Below are positions 9,141-17,306 of a DNA stretch of 64,000 bases, piece by piece; the first letter of the stretch is position 1; every line of letters starts with the position of its first letter. Below the pieces are notes generated by a model that saw only the letters and a list, made by a program, of their open reading frames with translations, had not been told where the DNA came from and searched no databases. The DNA comes from Solidesulfovibrio magneticus RS-1 (GTDB lineage: Bacteria; Desulfobacterota; Desulfovibrionia; Desulfovibrionales; Desulfovibrionaceae). The stretch is from positions 3,811,501-3,875,500 of the forward strand of contig NC_012796.1 in assembly GCF_000010665.1 (NCBI RefSeq), read 5' to 3'. The position numbers and the translations under genes are program-made.

Positions 9141-9190
9141 GCCTCCGGCGGCTGGGGGCCTGAGGCCCCCAGACCCCCCATCTGGAGAAA
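9141..9190 (+). repeat. GC-rich palindromic intergenic element, copy A
   Basis: Begins GCCTCCGGCGGC, then CTGGGGGCC-TGA-GGCCCCCAG (9152-9172), then ACCCCCC and ATCTGG. It shares this layout with copies B, C, D and E in this window. It lies 37 bp after the addB stop. Confidence 0.75.
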
Positions 9191-9275
9191 AATATAAAGG
9201 GGTTTCGTCGAAGATTGGCGCTTTGTCGGGCGGAGAGCCCAAGGACCGTCGATGGCGCTTGACGGAAACCACCGT

Positions 9276-9317
9276 GCCTCCGGCGGCCGGGAGGGGGTAA
9301 CCCCCTCCCGGACCCTC
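9276..9317 (+). repeat. GC-rich palindromic intergenic element, copy B
   Basis: GCCTCCGGCGG followed by a palindrome with 11-base arms (CCGGGAGGGGG-TAA-CCCCCTCCCGG, 9287-9311). Same leader as copy A but a different palindrome core, showing that compensating changes keep the stem. Confidence 0.7.
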
Positions 9318-9324
9318 CCTGATT

Positions 9325-9377
9325 GGGGTCGGTTTTTCGGTTTTCAAGCGGAGCTTGAAAACCGAAAAACCGACCCC
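9325..9377. repeat. Perfect 25-bp inverted repeat with 3-base loop
   Basis: Arms 9325-9349 and 9353-9377 are exact reverse complements (GGGGTCGG... and ...CCGACCCC) around the loop GGA. It lies between copies B and C of the GC-rich element. As RNA it would form a very long hairpin from either strand. It could be a bidirectional terminator, an RNA-processing site, or part of a mobile intergenic unit. Confidence 0.8.
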
Positions 9378-9425
9378 AACAAGGATACGAGGAAGACACG
9401 GGAGAACGTCGAACAGGTGGAGGGG

Positions 9426-9480
9426 CTGGGGGCCTCAGGCCCCCAGCGGGTCCAGGGCAGCGCCCTGGCCGCCGGAGGCA
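9426..9480 (-). repeat. GC-rich palindromic intergenic element, copy C (inverted)
   Basis: CTGGGGGCC-TCA-GGCCCCCAG (9426-9446) followed by a second small palindrome CCAGGGC-AGC-GCCCTGG and then GCCGCCGGAGGC. The closing motif is the reverse complement of the GCCTCCGGCGGC leader of copies A and E, so this copy points the other way. Confidence 0.72.
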
Positions 9481-9490
9481 TGTCCCGGCG

Positions 9491-9988
9491 TTAATCGTCC
9501 AGGTCTTCGGGGTTGGCTTTGTTCTGGCCGGGGCGCAGGGGTTCGTAGTAGAGCGCCGACTTGGTGGCTTTGGTTTTGTTGTTGTATTTGAGCTTCATCT
9601 TGATCTGCTTTTCCGGGAAATTCCAGCGCATGACGGTCCAGTCGCCTTCTTCCGTGGTTTTGGGCGTACCGGCCAGCTTGGTGGTCACCTGCCGGATGAT
9701 GTCGATATCGTCGTTTTCGGTTTGCATGACCCGGCTGTAGAGCTTGTCGCCCACCACACCGTAGGCGATGACCGGAGTGAGACGTTCATATACGCCGATC
9801 TTGCAAGGGCCTGTATAATTGTAATAGGCGACGCCACCCTCTTCCTTGACCTTTTGAAAAGCGCCGTCTTCGTTTATCGGCGCGAATGGCTTGCCGTATG
9901 GCGGCTTGACGCAATCGAATGAGCCGGCAGATGCGGCGGAAACGAACAGCGTCAACACGACAATGCAGAACAAAAGGCCACGCAGCAT
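9491..9988 (-). CDS. Secreted protein of unknown function (165 aa)
   Basis: The product begins MLRGLLFCIVVLTLFVSAASAG, a clear Sec signal peptide cleaved near ASA-GS, so it is periplasmic or exported. The mature part has two Cys residues (FDCVKPPYG and GPCKIGVYE) that could form a disulfide, and a basic stretch KQIKMKLKYNNKTKATK. An AAGGAAGG ribosome binding site lies upstream. Two adjacent ATGs (9991 and 9988) are possible; the second has better spacing. No family was recognised. It sits alone between the palindrome block and the xerC end of a minus-strand operon. Confidence 0.75.
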   Translation of the reverse strand: MLRGLLFCIVVLTLFVSAASAGSFDCVKPPYGKPFAPINEDGAFQKVKEEGGVAYYNYTGPCKIGVYERLTPVIAYGVVGDKLYSRVMQTENDDIDIIRQVTTKLAGTPKTTEEGDWTVMRWNFPEKQIKMKLKYNNKTKATKSALYYEPLRPGQNKANPEDLDD

Positions 9989-10138
9989 CATACAAGCCTT
10001 CCTTGCGTTGAAAATTTCAGGATGCAGTCCAGGGAGTATTTGGTTTTGCACTAGAGCAAAAACCGGTGCAAGGCAAGGAGAGTCCGGCCAAGCGACGCTT
10101 CTCGCGGTCGCAAAGGCCGGGGCCGCCGTGGCGGCAGG

Positions 10139-11140
10139 TCATTTTTTGTTGTCGTCGCCCTCGCCCTTGTGGTCGCTGCGGGGATGGGCCTTGTCGTAGA
10201 TGCCAACGATGCGGGCCAGGTCGAGGTTGGTGTAGCGGGTGGTGGTGGTCAGGCGGGCATGGCCCAGGAGTTCCTGGACGCTGCGCAGGTCGGCCCCGGA
10301 TTCGAGCAGGTGGGTGGCGAAGCTGTGGCGCAGCATGTGGGGATGGGCGTGGCGGGCCAGTCCCGCGCCCTTGGCCAGGGCGTCCACGATGCGCGCCGCC
10401 TGCCGCCGGTCGAGACGCCCGCCCCGATTCCCGAGGAAAAGAGCCAGCTCCATGGGTCCGGGACCAAGTTCGCCCCGGCGGCGCAGGTACTCCCGCAGCC
10501 GCTCCCGGGAGGCATCGCTTAGGGGAGCCAGGCGTTCCTTGCTGCCCTTGCCCATGACCCGGGCGATGCCCTGGGACAGATCCAGGTCGTCGAGGTCCAG
10601 GCCCAGGGCTTCGCTTATGCGCAGCCCCGAGCCGTAGAGCAGCTCGGCCAAGGCGAGGTCGCGGCAGGCGGCGGCCGAGCCGTCGGCGGCCGGAGCGGCG
10701 GGCGGCGGCGTCACCAGGGCCACGGCCTCGTCGGCGTTGAGCGCCCTTGGCCCGCGCCGTTCGGCCTTGGGATTTTTGAGCCCGGCCGTGGGGTCGGCGG
10801 CGAGGCGCTTTTTTTGCAGCTGATATTTAAAAAAGCCGCGCAGGGTGGAGAGTTTGCGGCCCATGGAGGACTTGGCCGCGCGGCGGCGGTGCAGCTCGGC
10901 CAGAAAGCCGCGCACGTGGTCGCGGGTGATGGCCTCGGGCGCGTCAAGGCCGAGCCCCCGGCCCCTGAGAAAAGCCTCGAACTGGGCCAGGTCGTCTTCG
11001 TAGGCCGCCACGGTGGCCGGAGAGTAGCCCTTGACGGCGGCCAGGGCGGTCAGGAACTCGTCCACGCCCTTTGGCGTCGGAGGCGACGGGGCAGGGGCCG
11101 GTGAGATTTTCGTCTCAGCCTTGCCGTTTGTCGAGGACAT
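10139..11140 (-). CDS. xerC: Tyrosine recombinase XerC
   Basis: A 333-residue site-specific recombinase of the XerC/XerD type, which resolves chromosome dimers at dif with FtsK. An N-terminal SAM-like core-binding domain covers about residues 25-120. All six catalytic residues are visible: Arg174 (GSGLRISEAL), Lys201 (GKGSKERL), His268 and Arg271 (HMLRHSFATHL), His294 (LGHARL) and Tyr303 (TRYTNL). It has a Pro-rich N-terminal extension and a charged C-terminal tail. It is the last gene of the cpoB-dprA operon and overlaps the preceding GGDEF gene by 26 bp. No integrase-like att site or cargo is evident, favouring a housekeeping Xer protein. Confidence 0.92.
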   Translation of the reverse strand: MSSTNGKAETKISPAPAPSPPTPKGVDEFLTALAAVKGYSPATVAAYEDDLAQFEAFLRGRGLGLDAPEAITRDHVRGFLAELHRRRAAKSSMGRKLSTLRGFFKYQLQKKRLAADPTAGLKNPKAERRGPRALNADEAVALVTPPPAAPAADGSAAACRDLALAELLYGSGLRISEALGLDLDDLDLSQGIARVMGKGSKERLAPLSDASRERLREYLRRRGELGPGPMELALFLGNRGGRLDRRQAARIVDALAKGAGLARHAHPHMLRHSFATHLLESGADLRSVQELLGHARLTTTTRYTNLDLARIVGIYDKAHPRSDHKGEGDDNKK

Positions 11141-12074
11141 AGCAACTCTTGGGATTTTCCTTGGCTTTCTTCTTGAGCGTCATGGCCGTCTGGGAGGCCT
11201 CGCCGAAGTGTTTGAGCCGACCGTCGCGGTTAAATACCACGGCGATGGAGATGGCCATGAGCGGAAAGCTGCGGCGGTTGCCTTCGCGGTCCACGGACTG
11301 GATAAATCCCCGGTCGCGGTCGTCGGCGTCGTAAAAATGCGGCACGATGCCGTCGAAACTGGCCACCACGGTCCGGCAGGCCTCCTCCACCCGGTCGATG
11401 TCCAGGATAAAGACGAAGTCGTCGCCGCCCACATGCCCGACAAAGGCCGTGGGGCCGCCAACGGCGCGCACCGTGTTGACGATGATGCGCGCCGTCATCA
11501 TGAGCACCTCATCGCCCCGGGAAAAGCCGTACTTGTCGTTGAATGACTTGAAATAGTCGAGGTCGGCGTAGGCCAGGGCAAAGTCCTGCCGGCGGTCGAT
11601 GAGGTCCTGGATGCGGCCGATAATCGAGGTGTTGCCGGGCAGCTTGGTCAGCGGATTGGCGTCCAGGGACCGGGTAGCCCGGGCCAGAGCCAGGGTGACC
11701 CGGGCGCGCAGCATGGCCGAGGTGAGCGGGCGGGTGAGCAGTTCGTCCACCTCCACGGCGCACCAGTCGATGTCCGGCCCCAAGGCGGCCTCGTCCATAA
11801 TCAGGGCCACAGGCAACTGGCGGTAGACGTTTTCGCTTTTGACCATGGTCACCAAGGTCGGCCCCGGCATGTCGGCCAGGGCGGCGTCCACCACGAGCAT
11901 GTCCGGCGGATCGGTGAAAAGGGTTTCCACCGCGTAGCGCCCCTGGCACTGGATGGTCACCTCGGCCTCGGCCGGGGTGAAGGCGGCGTCAAACAACCGG
12001 GCCAGGGTCGGGTCGGGACTCAGGACCAGAATCTTCTGGGTGCGGGTGAAGGCGCACAGCGCGTCGGAAACCAT
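11115..12074 (-). CDS. Receiver-like plus GGDEF-type protein with atypical GGDDF motif
   Basis: A 319-residue signalling protein. Residues about 12-135 have the fold pattern of a response-regulator receiver (KILVLSPDPTLARLF ... DMLVVDAAL). Residues about 145-300 are GGDEF-like (NPLTKLPGN, ALAYADLDYFKSFND, GHVGGDDFVFI). GGDEF enzymes make cyclic di-GMP. Here the signature reads GGDDF, and no RxxD inhibitory site is seen five residues before it, so activity is uncertain and the domain may be a sensor. The ribosome binding site is poor. The gene follows an HDOD gene by 18 bp and overlaps xerC, which suggests translational coupling. Confidence 0.82.
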   Translation of the reverse strand: MVSDALCAFTRTQKILVLSPDPTLARLFDAAFTPAEAEVTIQCQGRYAVETLFTDPPDMLVVDAALADMPGPTLVTMVKSENVYRQLPVALIMDEAALGPDIDWCAVEVDELLTRPLTSAMLRARVTLALARATRSLDANPLTKLPGNTSIIGRIQDLIDRRQDFALAYADLDYFKSFNDKYGFSRGDEVLMMTARIIVNTVRAVGGPTAFVGHVGGDDFVFILDIDRVEEACRTVVASFDGIVPHFYDADDRDRGFIQSVDREGNRRSFPLMAISIAVVFNRDGRLKHFGEASQTAMTLKKKAKENPKSCYVLDKRQG

Positions 12075-12092
12075 GGGGGCTCGGGAGGTGGA

Positions 12093-12932
12093 TCAAGTGA
12101 AACGCAGGTCGGCCAGTTCCACGAGCTGTCCGCTGAGTTCATCGAGAAGGTTTTCGAAGTCGGCCGGCCGGATCTTGAGGATTTTCAGCGCCTCGGGCTG
12201 GAGATAGGTGACGCCCACGTCGCCGGAAAAGCCGTACTCGAAGGAACGCACCAGAAAATCGCCCAGATGCACCACGCAGGCCATCTCCGGGTAAAGCTGG
12301 GCCAGATGGGGCTTATGGTGATACGACAGGCCTTCCTTGATGTTGGCCGGCAGTTTCCAGTGGTCGGCCAGCCAGGCATTGATGCGGTCGTGGCCAAAAC
12401 CGAGCACCTCGCGTTCGGCTTCGAGGTAGAAACAGTCGCGCTCGGCCACCACCCGTTCGATCTCTGGCTTGAGGTCGGGCAGCTGCACCGTGGCCACCAC
12501 CTTGCCCAGATCGTGGAGCAGCCCGGCCACGGCGTATTCCTCGGCGTCCTTGAGCTTGACCATCCGGGCCACGGCCCCGCTGGCCATGGCCGCGCCCAGG
12601 CTGTGCTCCCACAGCCCGACCATGTTTTCGCTCATGACCTCGAAGACCGAGGTGGAGACGATAATCGAGCGCAGGACGTTGAAGCCCAGCAGCACCAGGG
12701 CGTGGCCGATGGAGCTGATGCGGCCGGGAAAGCCGTAGACCGGCGAGTTGACCATTTTAAGGACCTTGGCCGAGAGCACCTGGTCCATGCTGATGAGCTT
12801 GGCCACCTGTTCGGTGGTGGAGTCCGGCCGCTCGACGAGCTTGGAGACCTCTTCGAGGACTTTGGGCAAGGTGGGCAGATCGCGCACGGCCAGGATGCGG
12901 CCCTTGCGTTCGGTACGCAGATCCTCAGCCAT
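12093..12932 (-). CDS. HDOD-domain signalling protein
   Basis: A 279-residue protein that is almost entirely an HDOD domain (LPTLPKVLEEVSKLVERPD, then a VLKMVNSPVYG block). It retains an HD pair in AVAGLLHDLGKVVA. HDOD proteins are regulatory adaptors, often linked to cyclic di-GMP, chemotaxis or competence control, and most are not active phosphohydrolases. The ATG at 12932 is preferred because AAGGATG lies 8 bases upstream; an ATG at 12941 is the alternative. It overlaps the preceding small gene by 8 bp, placing it inside the operon. Confidence 0.85.
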   Translation of the reverse strand: MAEDLRTERKGRILAVRDLPTLPKVLEEVSKLVERPDSTTEQVAKLISMDQVLSAKVLKMVNSPVYGFPGRISSIGHALVLLGFNVLRSIIVSTSVFEVMSENMVGLWEHSLGAAMASGAVARMVKLKDAEEYAVAGLLHDLGKVVATVQLPDLKPEIERVVAERDCFYLEAEREVLGFGHDRINAWLADHWKLPANIKEGLSYHHKPHLAQLYPEMACVVHLGDFLVRSFEYGFSGDVGVTYLQPEALKILKIRPADFENLLDELSGQLVELADLRFT

Positions 12933-13353
12933 GGCGGGCATCCTTGGGCTTGGCTTCTGTCGCGGCCTCGCCCTCGGGCGCAGGCTCGGCCACGGCGGCG
13001 GCCCGGGCGGCCTTGGCCGCTTCGGCCATGGCCACGACGGCGGCGGCCTTCATGCGGAAATAGTGGTCGAAAAGCCGCTTGATCTGGCCCATCCACTTGT
13101 CGTCGGGAAATTTGCGAAACAGATAGTCCAGCCGCTCCAGACGCTTGTCATAGGAGGTGCCGCCCGGTGCGCCGTCAAGCTGGACCGGCTCGCCCTCGAC
13201 CACCAAGTGGCTGACGCCCATGGAATCGAACCGGTCGAGGATGCCCTGGGACAGCTCCGAACCGGCGGCGGCCACGGCGATGCCGTCGGGCCGGGCCACG
13301 GGCTTTGCCAGGATCATGCCCGGCTTGGCCAGGGACAGGGGGATTTTCTGCAT
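12925..13353 (-). CDS. Small protein with HD-GYP-associated N-domain-like start
   Basis: A 142-residue protein. The first 50 residues (LAKPGMILAKPVARPDGIAV, then SELSQGILDRFDSMGVSHLVV) look like the small beta-rich domain that often precedes HD-GYP phosphodiesterases, but no HD-GYP domain follows. The remainder is a charged helix and an Ala/Glu/Lys-rich tail. It starts 9 bp after the dprA stop and overlaps the HDOD gene by 8 bp. An accessory role for the HDOD partner is plausible: the two genes together look like a split HD-type protein. No catalytic motif is visible. Confidence 0.7.
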   Translation of the reverse strand: MQKIPLSLAKPGMILAKPVARPDGIAVAAAGSELSQGILDRFDSMGVSHLVVEGEPVQLDGAPGGTSYDKRLERLDYLFRKFPDDKWMGQIKRLFDHYFRMKAAAVVAMAEAAKAARAAAVAEPAPEGEAATEAKPKDARHG

Positions 13354-13361
13354 GGGTCAAA

Positions 13362-14729
13362 CTATCCTTGCGCTTCCCCGCTGTAGTACATGCCAGGCCA
13401 TTTCCGCACAAGACCCTTGATCTCCAGAAGCACCAGCGTGCTGCTGAGGTCCTTGGCCGCCACGGCCAGTTCGGCGGCCAGGGCGTCGATGTGGCGCTTG
13501 TGGCCATCGGCCAGGGCGGCCAGGGCGGCGGCCTCCAGGGGGGCGAGAGCTTGGGCTGCGGCGGACGGCCTGGACGACGCGGCGGCGGACGGCTCGGGCG
13601 ACGACGTGTTGGCGGCGCGCTTGGGCTGGGCGGCAGCCAGCAGCGGCGCGGCCGGCTTGGCGACCTTGGCCGGCCGCCCGGCCCGAACCGGCCGGCCCGG
13701 CCGATCTGGCGGGGCCGCCTGGGACGCCGCCACCGGCGGCGTAACCCGACGGGGCGCGCGGGCCGGCGGCGCGGGGCGCGGCGCGCCGACAAAGGGGGCC
13801 AGCTCCCGGGCCAGGGCGGAAACGATGTCGTCGGCCGTCTGCACCAGCCTGGCCCCCTGGGAGAGCAGCGCATGGCAGCCGGCAAAGGTCGGCAGATTGA
13901 CCGGCCCGGGCAGGGCGAACACCTCGCGCCCCTGCTCCAGGGCCAGCCGGGCGGTAATGAGGCTGCCCGAGCGCTCGGCCGCCTCCACCACCATGACGCC
14001 CAGGGACATGCCGGCGATGATGCGGTTTCGCACCGGAAAATTGGCCGCCCGGGGCGGCGTGCCAGGGGCGAATTCGCTGACCACGGCCCCGCCGGCGGCC
14101 AGCTCCCGCCACACGTCGAGGTTGGCGTCGGGATAGACCAGATCAAGACCGGTGCCCAGGATAGCCACGGACCGGCCCGGGCCGGCCAGTCCGCCCAGAT
14201 GGGCTTGCCGGTCGATGCCGTAGGCCAGCCCGGAAACTACCGTGACCCCGGCCCCGGCCAGGCCGGCGGCGATGTCGAAGGCCGCGCCGAAGCCGTAGCG
14301 CGAGCACTGTCTGGCCCCGACCATGGCCACGCACGGGCCGGAGAGCAAGGTCACGTCGCCCACGACGTAGAGCATGGCCGGCGGGTCGGGCAGCTCGCGC
14401 AGACGGGCGGGATAGGCGGGATGGAAATACGGCAGCGGGGTCAGGCCCTTGGCGGCGGCGGCGGCCAGCTCGGTCTCGGCCGCCCGGCTGGTCAGCCCCC
14501 GGGCCAGGGCGGCGGCCGCGTCGTCGGGGCAAAGGCCCTGGGGCCCAAAGGATCGGGCATCGGCCAGGGCGGCCACGGCTGAATCATAGCGGTCGAAAAT
14601 GCGGCGTACGGTGCGCGGCCCGATGCCGGGCTGCAGGCGCAGGCGCAGGCAGGCCAGACACTCGGCCACAAAGGCGTCGTCGTCGGCCCAGGTCGCGGCC
14701 TGGGGCGGCGCAGCGGCGGAGTCGGTCAT
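13362..14729 (-). CDS. dprA: DNA processing protein DprA
   Basis: A 455-residue DprA/Smf protein, which binds incoming single-stranded DNA and loads RecA during transformation. An N-terminal helical region (about 1-90) is followed by the Rossmann-type core: GARQCSRYG, SGLAYGIDRQAH, ILGTGLDLVYP, and SEFAPGTPP...RNRIIAGMS. After a Pro/Ala-rich linker (about 310-390) a C-terminal winged-helix domain ends the protein (LVLLEIKGLVRKWPG). The ATG overlaps the cpoB stop as ATGA, fixing the start. Its presence does not by itself prove natural competence, since Dpr homologues are widespread. Confidence 0.93.
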   Translation of the reverse strand: MTDSAAAPPQAATWADDDAFVAECLACLRLRLQPGIGPRTVRRIFDRYDSAVAALADARSFGPQGLCPDDAAAALARGLTSRAAETELAAAAAKGLTPLPYFHPAYPARLRELPDPPAMLYVVGDVTLLSGPCVAMVGARQCSRYGFGAAFDIAAGLAGAGVTVVSGLAYGIDRQAHLGGLAGPGRSVAILGTGLDLVYPDANLDVWRELAAGGAVVSEFAPGTPPRAANFPVRNRIIAGMSLGVMVVEAAERSGSLITARLALEQGREVFALPGPVNLPTFAGCHALLSQGARLVQTADDIVSALARELAPFVGAPRPAPPARAPRRVTPPVAASQAAPPDRPGRPVRAGRPAKVAKPAAPLLAAAQPKRAANTSSPEPSAAASSRPSAAAQALAPLEAAALAALADGHKRHIDALAAELAVAAKDLSSTLVLLEIKGLVRKWPGMYYSGEAQG

Positions 14730-16033
14730 TTGGGCAGGGCCTGAAGCTTCTGGCGGGCCACGGCGGCCAGTTCCGCGTTGGGATAGTCCTTGAGATAGCG
14801 CTCCAGGGAAGCCCGGGCGGCGGCCATGTTGCCGGCCTTTTCCTGGGCCATGGCCATCTTGTAGAGCGAATCCGCCGCCTTGTGGTGCCCGGGCCAACCC
14901 TTGGCCACTTTGTCGAAATCGGCGATGGCGGTCATGTAGTCGCCCTGGGCAAAGGCTCCTTCGCCCACCCAGTAGAGGGCGTTTGGCGTCAGCGGACTGC
15001 TGGGGTGGTTGGCCAAAAACTGGTCAAAGGCGGTCTTGGCCTCGGCGGTGCGGCCGTTTATCGCCAGTTGCAAGGCCCGGTTGTATTCGGCTTTTTGGGC
15101 CGGACTGGCTGTTTCGGCATAACTCGGGGCCGGGCCGCTGCCCTTGGGCGCGGGTTCCCGGGGGCCGGACGGCGGCGGCGCGACCGCAGCCGGCGGCGCG
15201 GTGGGATCGGCCGGGGCAGGAGCCGGCGGCTCGGCCTTGGCGTTTTTTTCGGCCTTGGCGGGAGCTTCAGCCTTGGCTGGAGCTTCGACTTTGGCCGGCG
15301 GTTCGGCCTTGGCCGGCTGGGGTTCCGGGGCAGCGGCCGGAGACGGCGCGACCGGCCCAGGCGTGGTCGGCGATCCGGCCTTGGACCCCGGCCCGACGTC
15401 CAGACGGTCGGCGGCGATGGCCGCTTCCGGGGTGGTCGGCGCGGCGGCCGGCCCGACCCGGCCCAGGCCGCGCTTGCCGTAGGCCTCGGCGGAAGCGGCG
15501 GCGGCAGCGGACTGGGGCGGCGCGGACGGACGGACGGCGCTTGGCGGCAGACCGGCCGGCGGTCCGGCCGATTCCGGGCCGGGACCAGCGGCCGGGAAAG
15601 CGGGCAGGGAGGCGGCGACCTGGGACGGGGGCGCCGTCTCGGCTCCCCGTTCGGGCGCGCCGAAGGCCGTGCCCTCGGCCGGGCGTTCCTGGCCGGGGCC
15701 GCCAAGGGTCCCTTCGGGATGGGCAAAACCCTGGCCGAGCGCGCTGCCGCGCGAAGCCCCGGCCGGGATCTTGAGGCCCTGACCTTCGAGGCTGGTGCGC
15801 AGGGCGGCGATCTGTTTCTGGATTTCCGCCAGACGGCCGTCGTTTTGCTGCTGGCGGCTGGCGATGGCCTTTAGTTCTTCCTGGGCTTTTTGCAGGGAGG
15901 ATTCCACGGCGCGCAGGCGAAAGTCGTCGCTGCCCTTGCCCACGGCCAGGGTGTTGCCCGGACCGCAGCCGGCAAGCAGGCCGCCGGCCAGGACCATGGC
16001 CGACGCCGCCAGGGACAGGGAACGCCGTTTCAT
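14726..16033 (-). CDS. ybgF: CpoB/YbgF-like lipoprotein with C-terminal TPRs
   Basis: A 435-residue envelope protein of the Tol-Pal-associated CpoB family, which coordinates outer-membrane constriction with septal peptidoglycan synthesis. The signal sequence ends in the lipobox LLAGC, so it is predicted to be lipid-anchored; E. coli CpoB is a soluble periplasmic protein, so this is a variation. A short coiled coil (ESSLQKAQEELKAIASRQQQ) leads into a long Ala/Pro/Lys linker (about residues 90-310). The C-terminal YbgF TPR block then has NALYWVGEGAFAQGDY and KAGNMAAARASLERYLKDYP. No tol or pal genes are in view. It is the first gene of the operon with dprA. Confidence 0.85.
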   Translation of the reverse strand: MKRRSLSLAASAMVLAGGLLAGCGPGNTLAVGKGSDDFRLRAVESSLQKAQEELKAIASRQQQNDGRLAEIQKQIAALRTSLEGQGLKIPAGASRGSALGQGFAHPEGTLGGPGQERPAEGTAFGAPERGAETAPPSQVAASLPAFPAAGPGPESAGPPAGLPPSAVRPSAPPQSAAAAASAEAYGKRGLGRVGPAAAPTTPEAAIAADRLDVGPGSKAGSPTTPGPVAPSPAAAPEPQPAKAEPPAKVEAPAKAEAPAKAEKNAKAEPPAPAPADPTAPPAAVAPPPSGPREPAPKGSGPAPSYAETASPAQKAEYNRALQLAINGRTAEAKTAFDQFLANHPSSPLTPNALYWVGEGAFAQGDYMTAIADFDKVAKGWPGHHKAADSLYKMAMAQEKAGNMAAARASLERYLKDYPNAELAAVARQKLQALPK

Positions 16034-16259
16034 CGTGGATGTTGTCCTAACGCTGCAATACCTTTCAGATTTAAACACCAACTACGTGACGGGCGCAATT
16101 TTCGCAAGCCGATTCTGGAACCCGGCTCCGGAGTCGGCCGGTTTTGTTGCATCTTTAGCGGAATTAGGGCACAAGCCGTCTGCAAAGCCGCTGGCGCGCC
16201 GCGCCGCGCGCGCCGCGTCGGCAGGTAACGAACCCCAGGCCGCAAGGAGAAGACGCCCC

Positions 16260-17243
16260 ATGCCCGAGACTGTCCGCATCACCGTTTTCTGGGCGGTCAT
16301 GGTCCTTTTCGCCGTGCATCTCGGCCTGGCCCTGGCCGCCGCCGCCATTCCTTCCATCACGTCGGTGGTGGGCTTAAGCAAGGTCAAGCGCCTCAAGATC
16401 TTCACCGACAAATTCGGCCAGCAGGCCGCCACCTTTGCCCTGCTTGGCGGGTTGTGGCTGTTTTGCGTCCTGGCCGCCGTGCTGGCGGCGGTCTGGTTCC
16501 TGGCCCCGGCCAAAGCGCCCTACTACCTCGGCCTGCCCCTGCCCCTTGGCGCGGTGGCCGCCACGGTGCTTGGCGGCGCGGCCGCCTTTTTGACCTATCG
16601 CGGCTCGTGGCAGCGCTTCAAGACCCAAAAGCCCCTGCACGGACTCATCGGCCTGTCAGCCACCCTGCTGTTGTGGACCGCCTTCTACGTTGGTCTGGCC
16701 GCCTCGCGGCCCCTGGCCCTGGGGCTGGCCCCGGCCACCGACGCCGCCTTCCTGCTGCCGCCGGGCAATTCGCTGTTCTGGCGTTTCCTGGCCACGGGGC
16801 TGCCCCTGTCGGTGGGGCTGGCCGGAGCCTACACCGCGGCCTGGCTGGTCTGGCGGCGCGACCGGGACGATTTCGGCCGCGACTACTACAATTTCACCAT
16901 GCGCCTGACCGCGCGCTTCGCCTTTGGCGGCCTGCTGCTCTCCCTGGCCGGCGTGAGCTGGCTGGGCCTGGGGCTTATGCCCCTGGCCGGCGAGCTGACC
17001 ACGACCCTGGCCTCGTCCCTGGGGCTTTTCGGCACCGGAACGCTGCTGGCCCTGGTCTGCTTCGGCTTCGTCATGCCCCAGGAAAACGCCCTGCGCCACA
17101 AGCTGCTGCTGGTGGCCGGCTTTTTCGGCGCGGTCCTGGCCCTGATCGGGCTGTGCGCCGTGGCCGCCAGCCTGATTGCCCCGAATCTGGCCATGCTGCT
17201 CCCGGCCGCGCCGGCCGCCGCCGCCCTGCCGGCCATGTCGTAA
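16260..17243 (+). CDS. Polytopic membrane protein, function unknown
   Basis: A 327-residue protein with an AAGGAGA ribosome binding site before the ATG at 16260. Hydrophobic stretches suggest about eight transmembrane helices, starting with VFWAVMVLFAVHLGLALAAA and ending with two closely spaced helices at the C-terminus. Loops are short, and one longer basic loop (WRRDRDDFGRDYYNFTMRL) lies near the middle. No transporter or respiratory signature and no heme-His pattern could be assigned. It is divergent from ybgF (226 bp apart) and 63 bp upstream of the phytase-like gene, so the two may be co-transcribed. Confidence 0.75.
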   Translation: MPETVRITVFWAVMVLFAVHLGLALAAAAIPSITSVVGLSKVKRLKIFTDKFGQQAATFALLGGLWLFCVLAAVLAAVWFLAPAKAPYYLGLPLPLGAVAATVLGGAAAFLTYRGSWQRFKTQKPLHGLIGLSATLLLWTAFYVGLAASRPLALGLAPATDAAFLLPPGNSLFWRFLATGLPLSVGLAGAYTAAWLVWRRDRDDFGRDYYNFTMRLTARFAFGGLLLSLAGVSWLGLGLMPLAGELTTTLASSLGLFGTGTLLALVCFGFVMPQENALRHKLLLVAGFFGAVLALIGLCAVAASLIAPNLAMLLPAAPAAAALPAMS

Positions 17244-17306
17244 CCGGGCTGTCGCCAACACGGCACGGCAGGGTGCAATCCTTGGCAAACTTCCAAGGAG
17301 TGCTCC

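Noticed and set aside
10081-10138. Possible terminator after xerC (GCCGCC/GGCGGC stem)
   Set aside because: The stem is only six base pairs in very GC-rich DNA and lacks a T run on the minus strand; it is not distinguishable from background.
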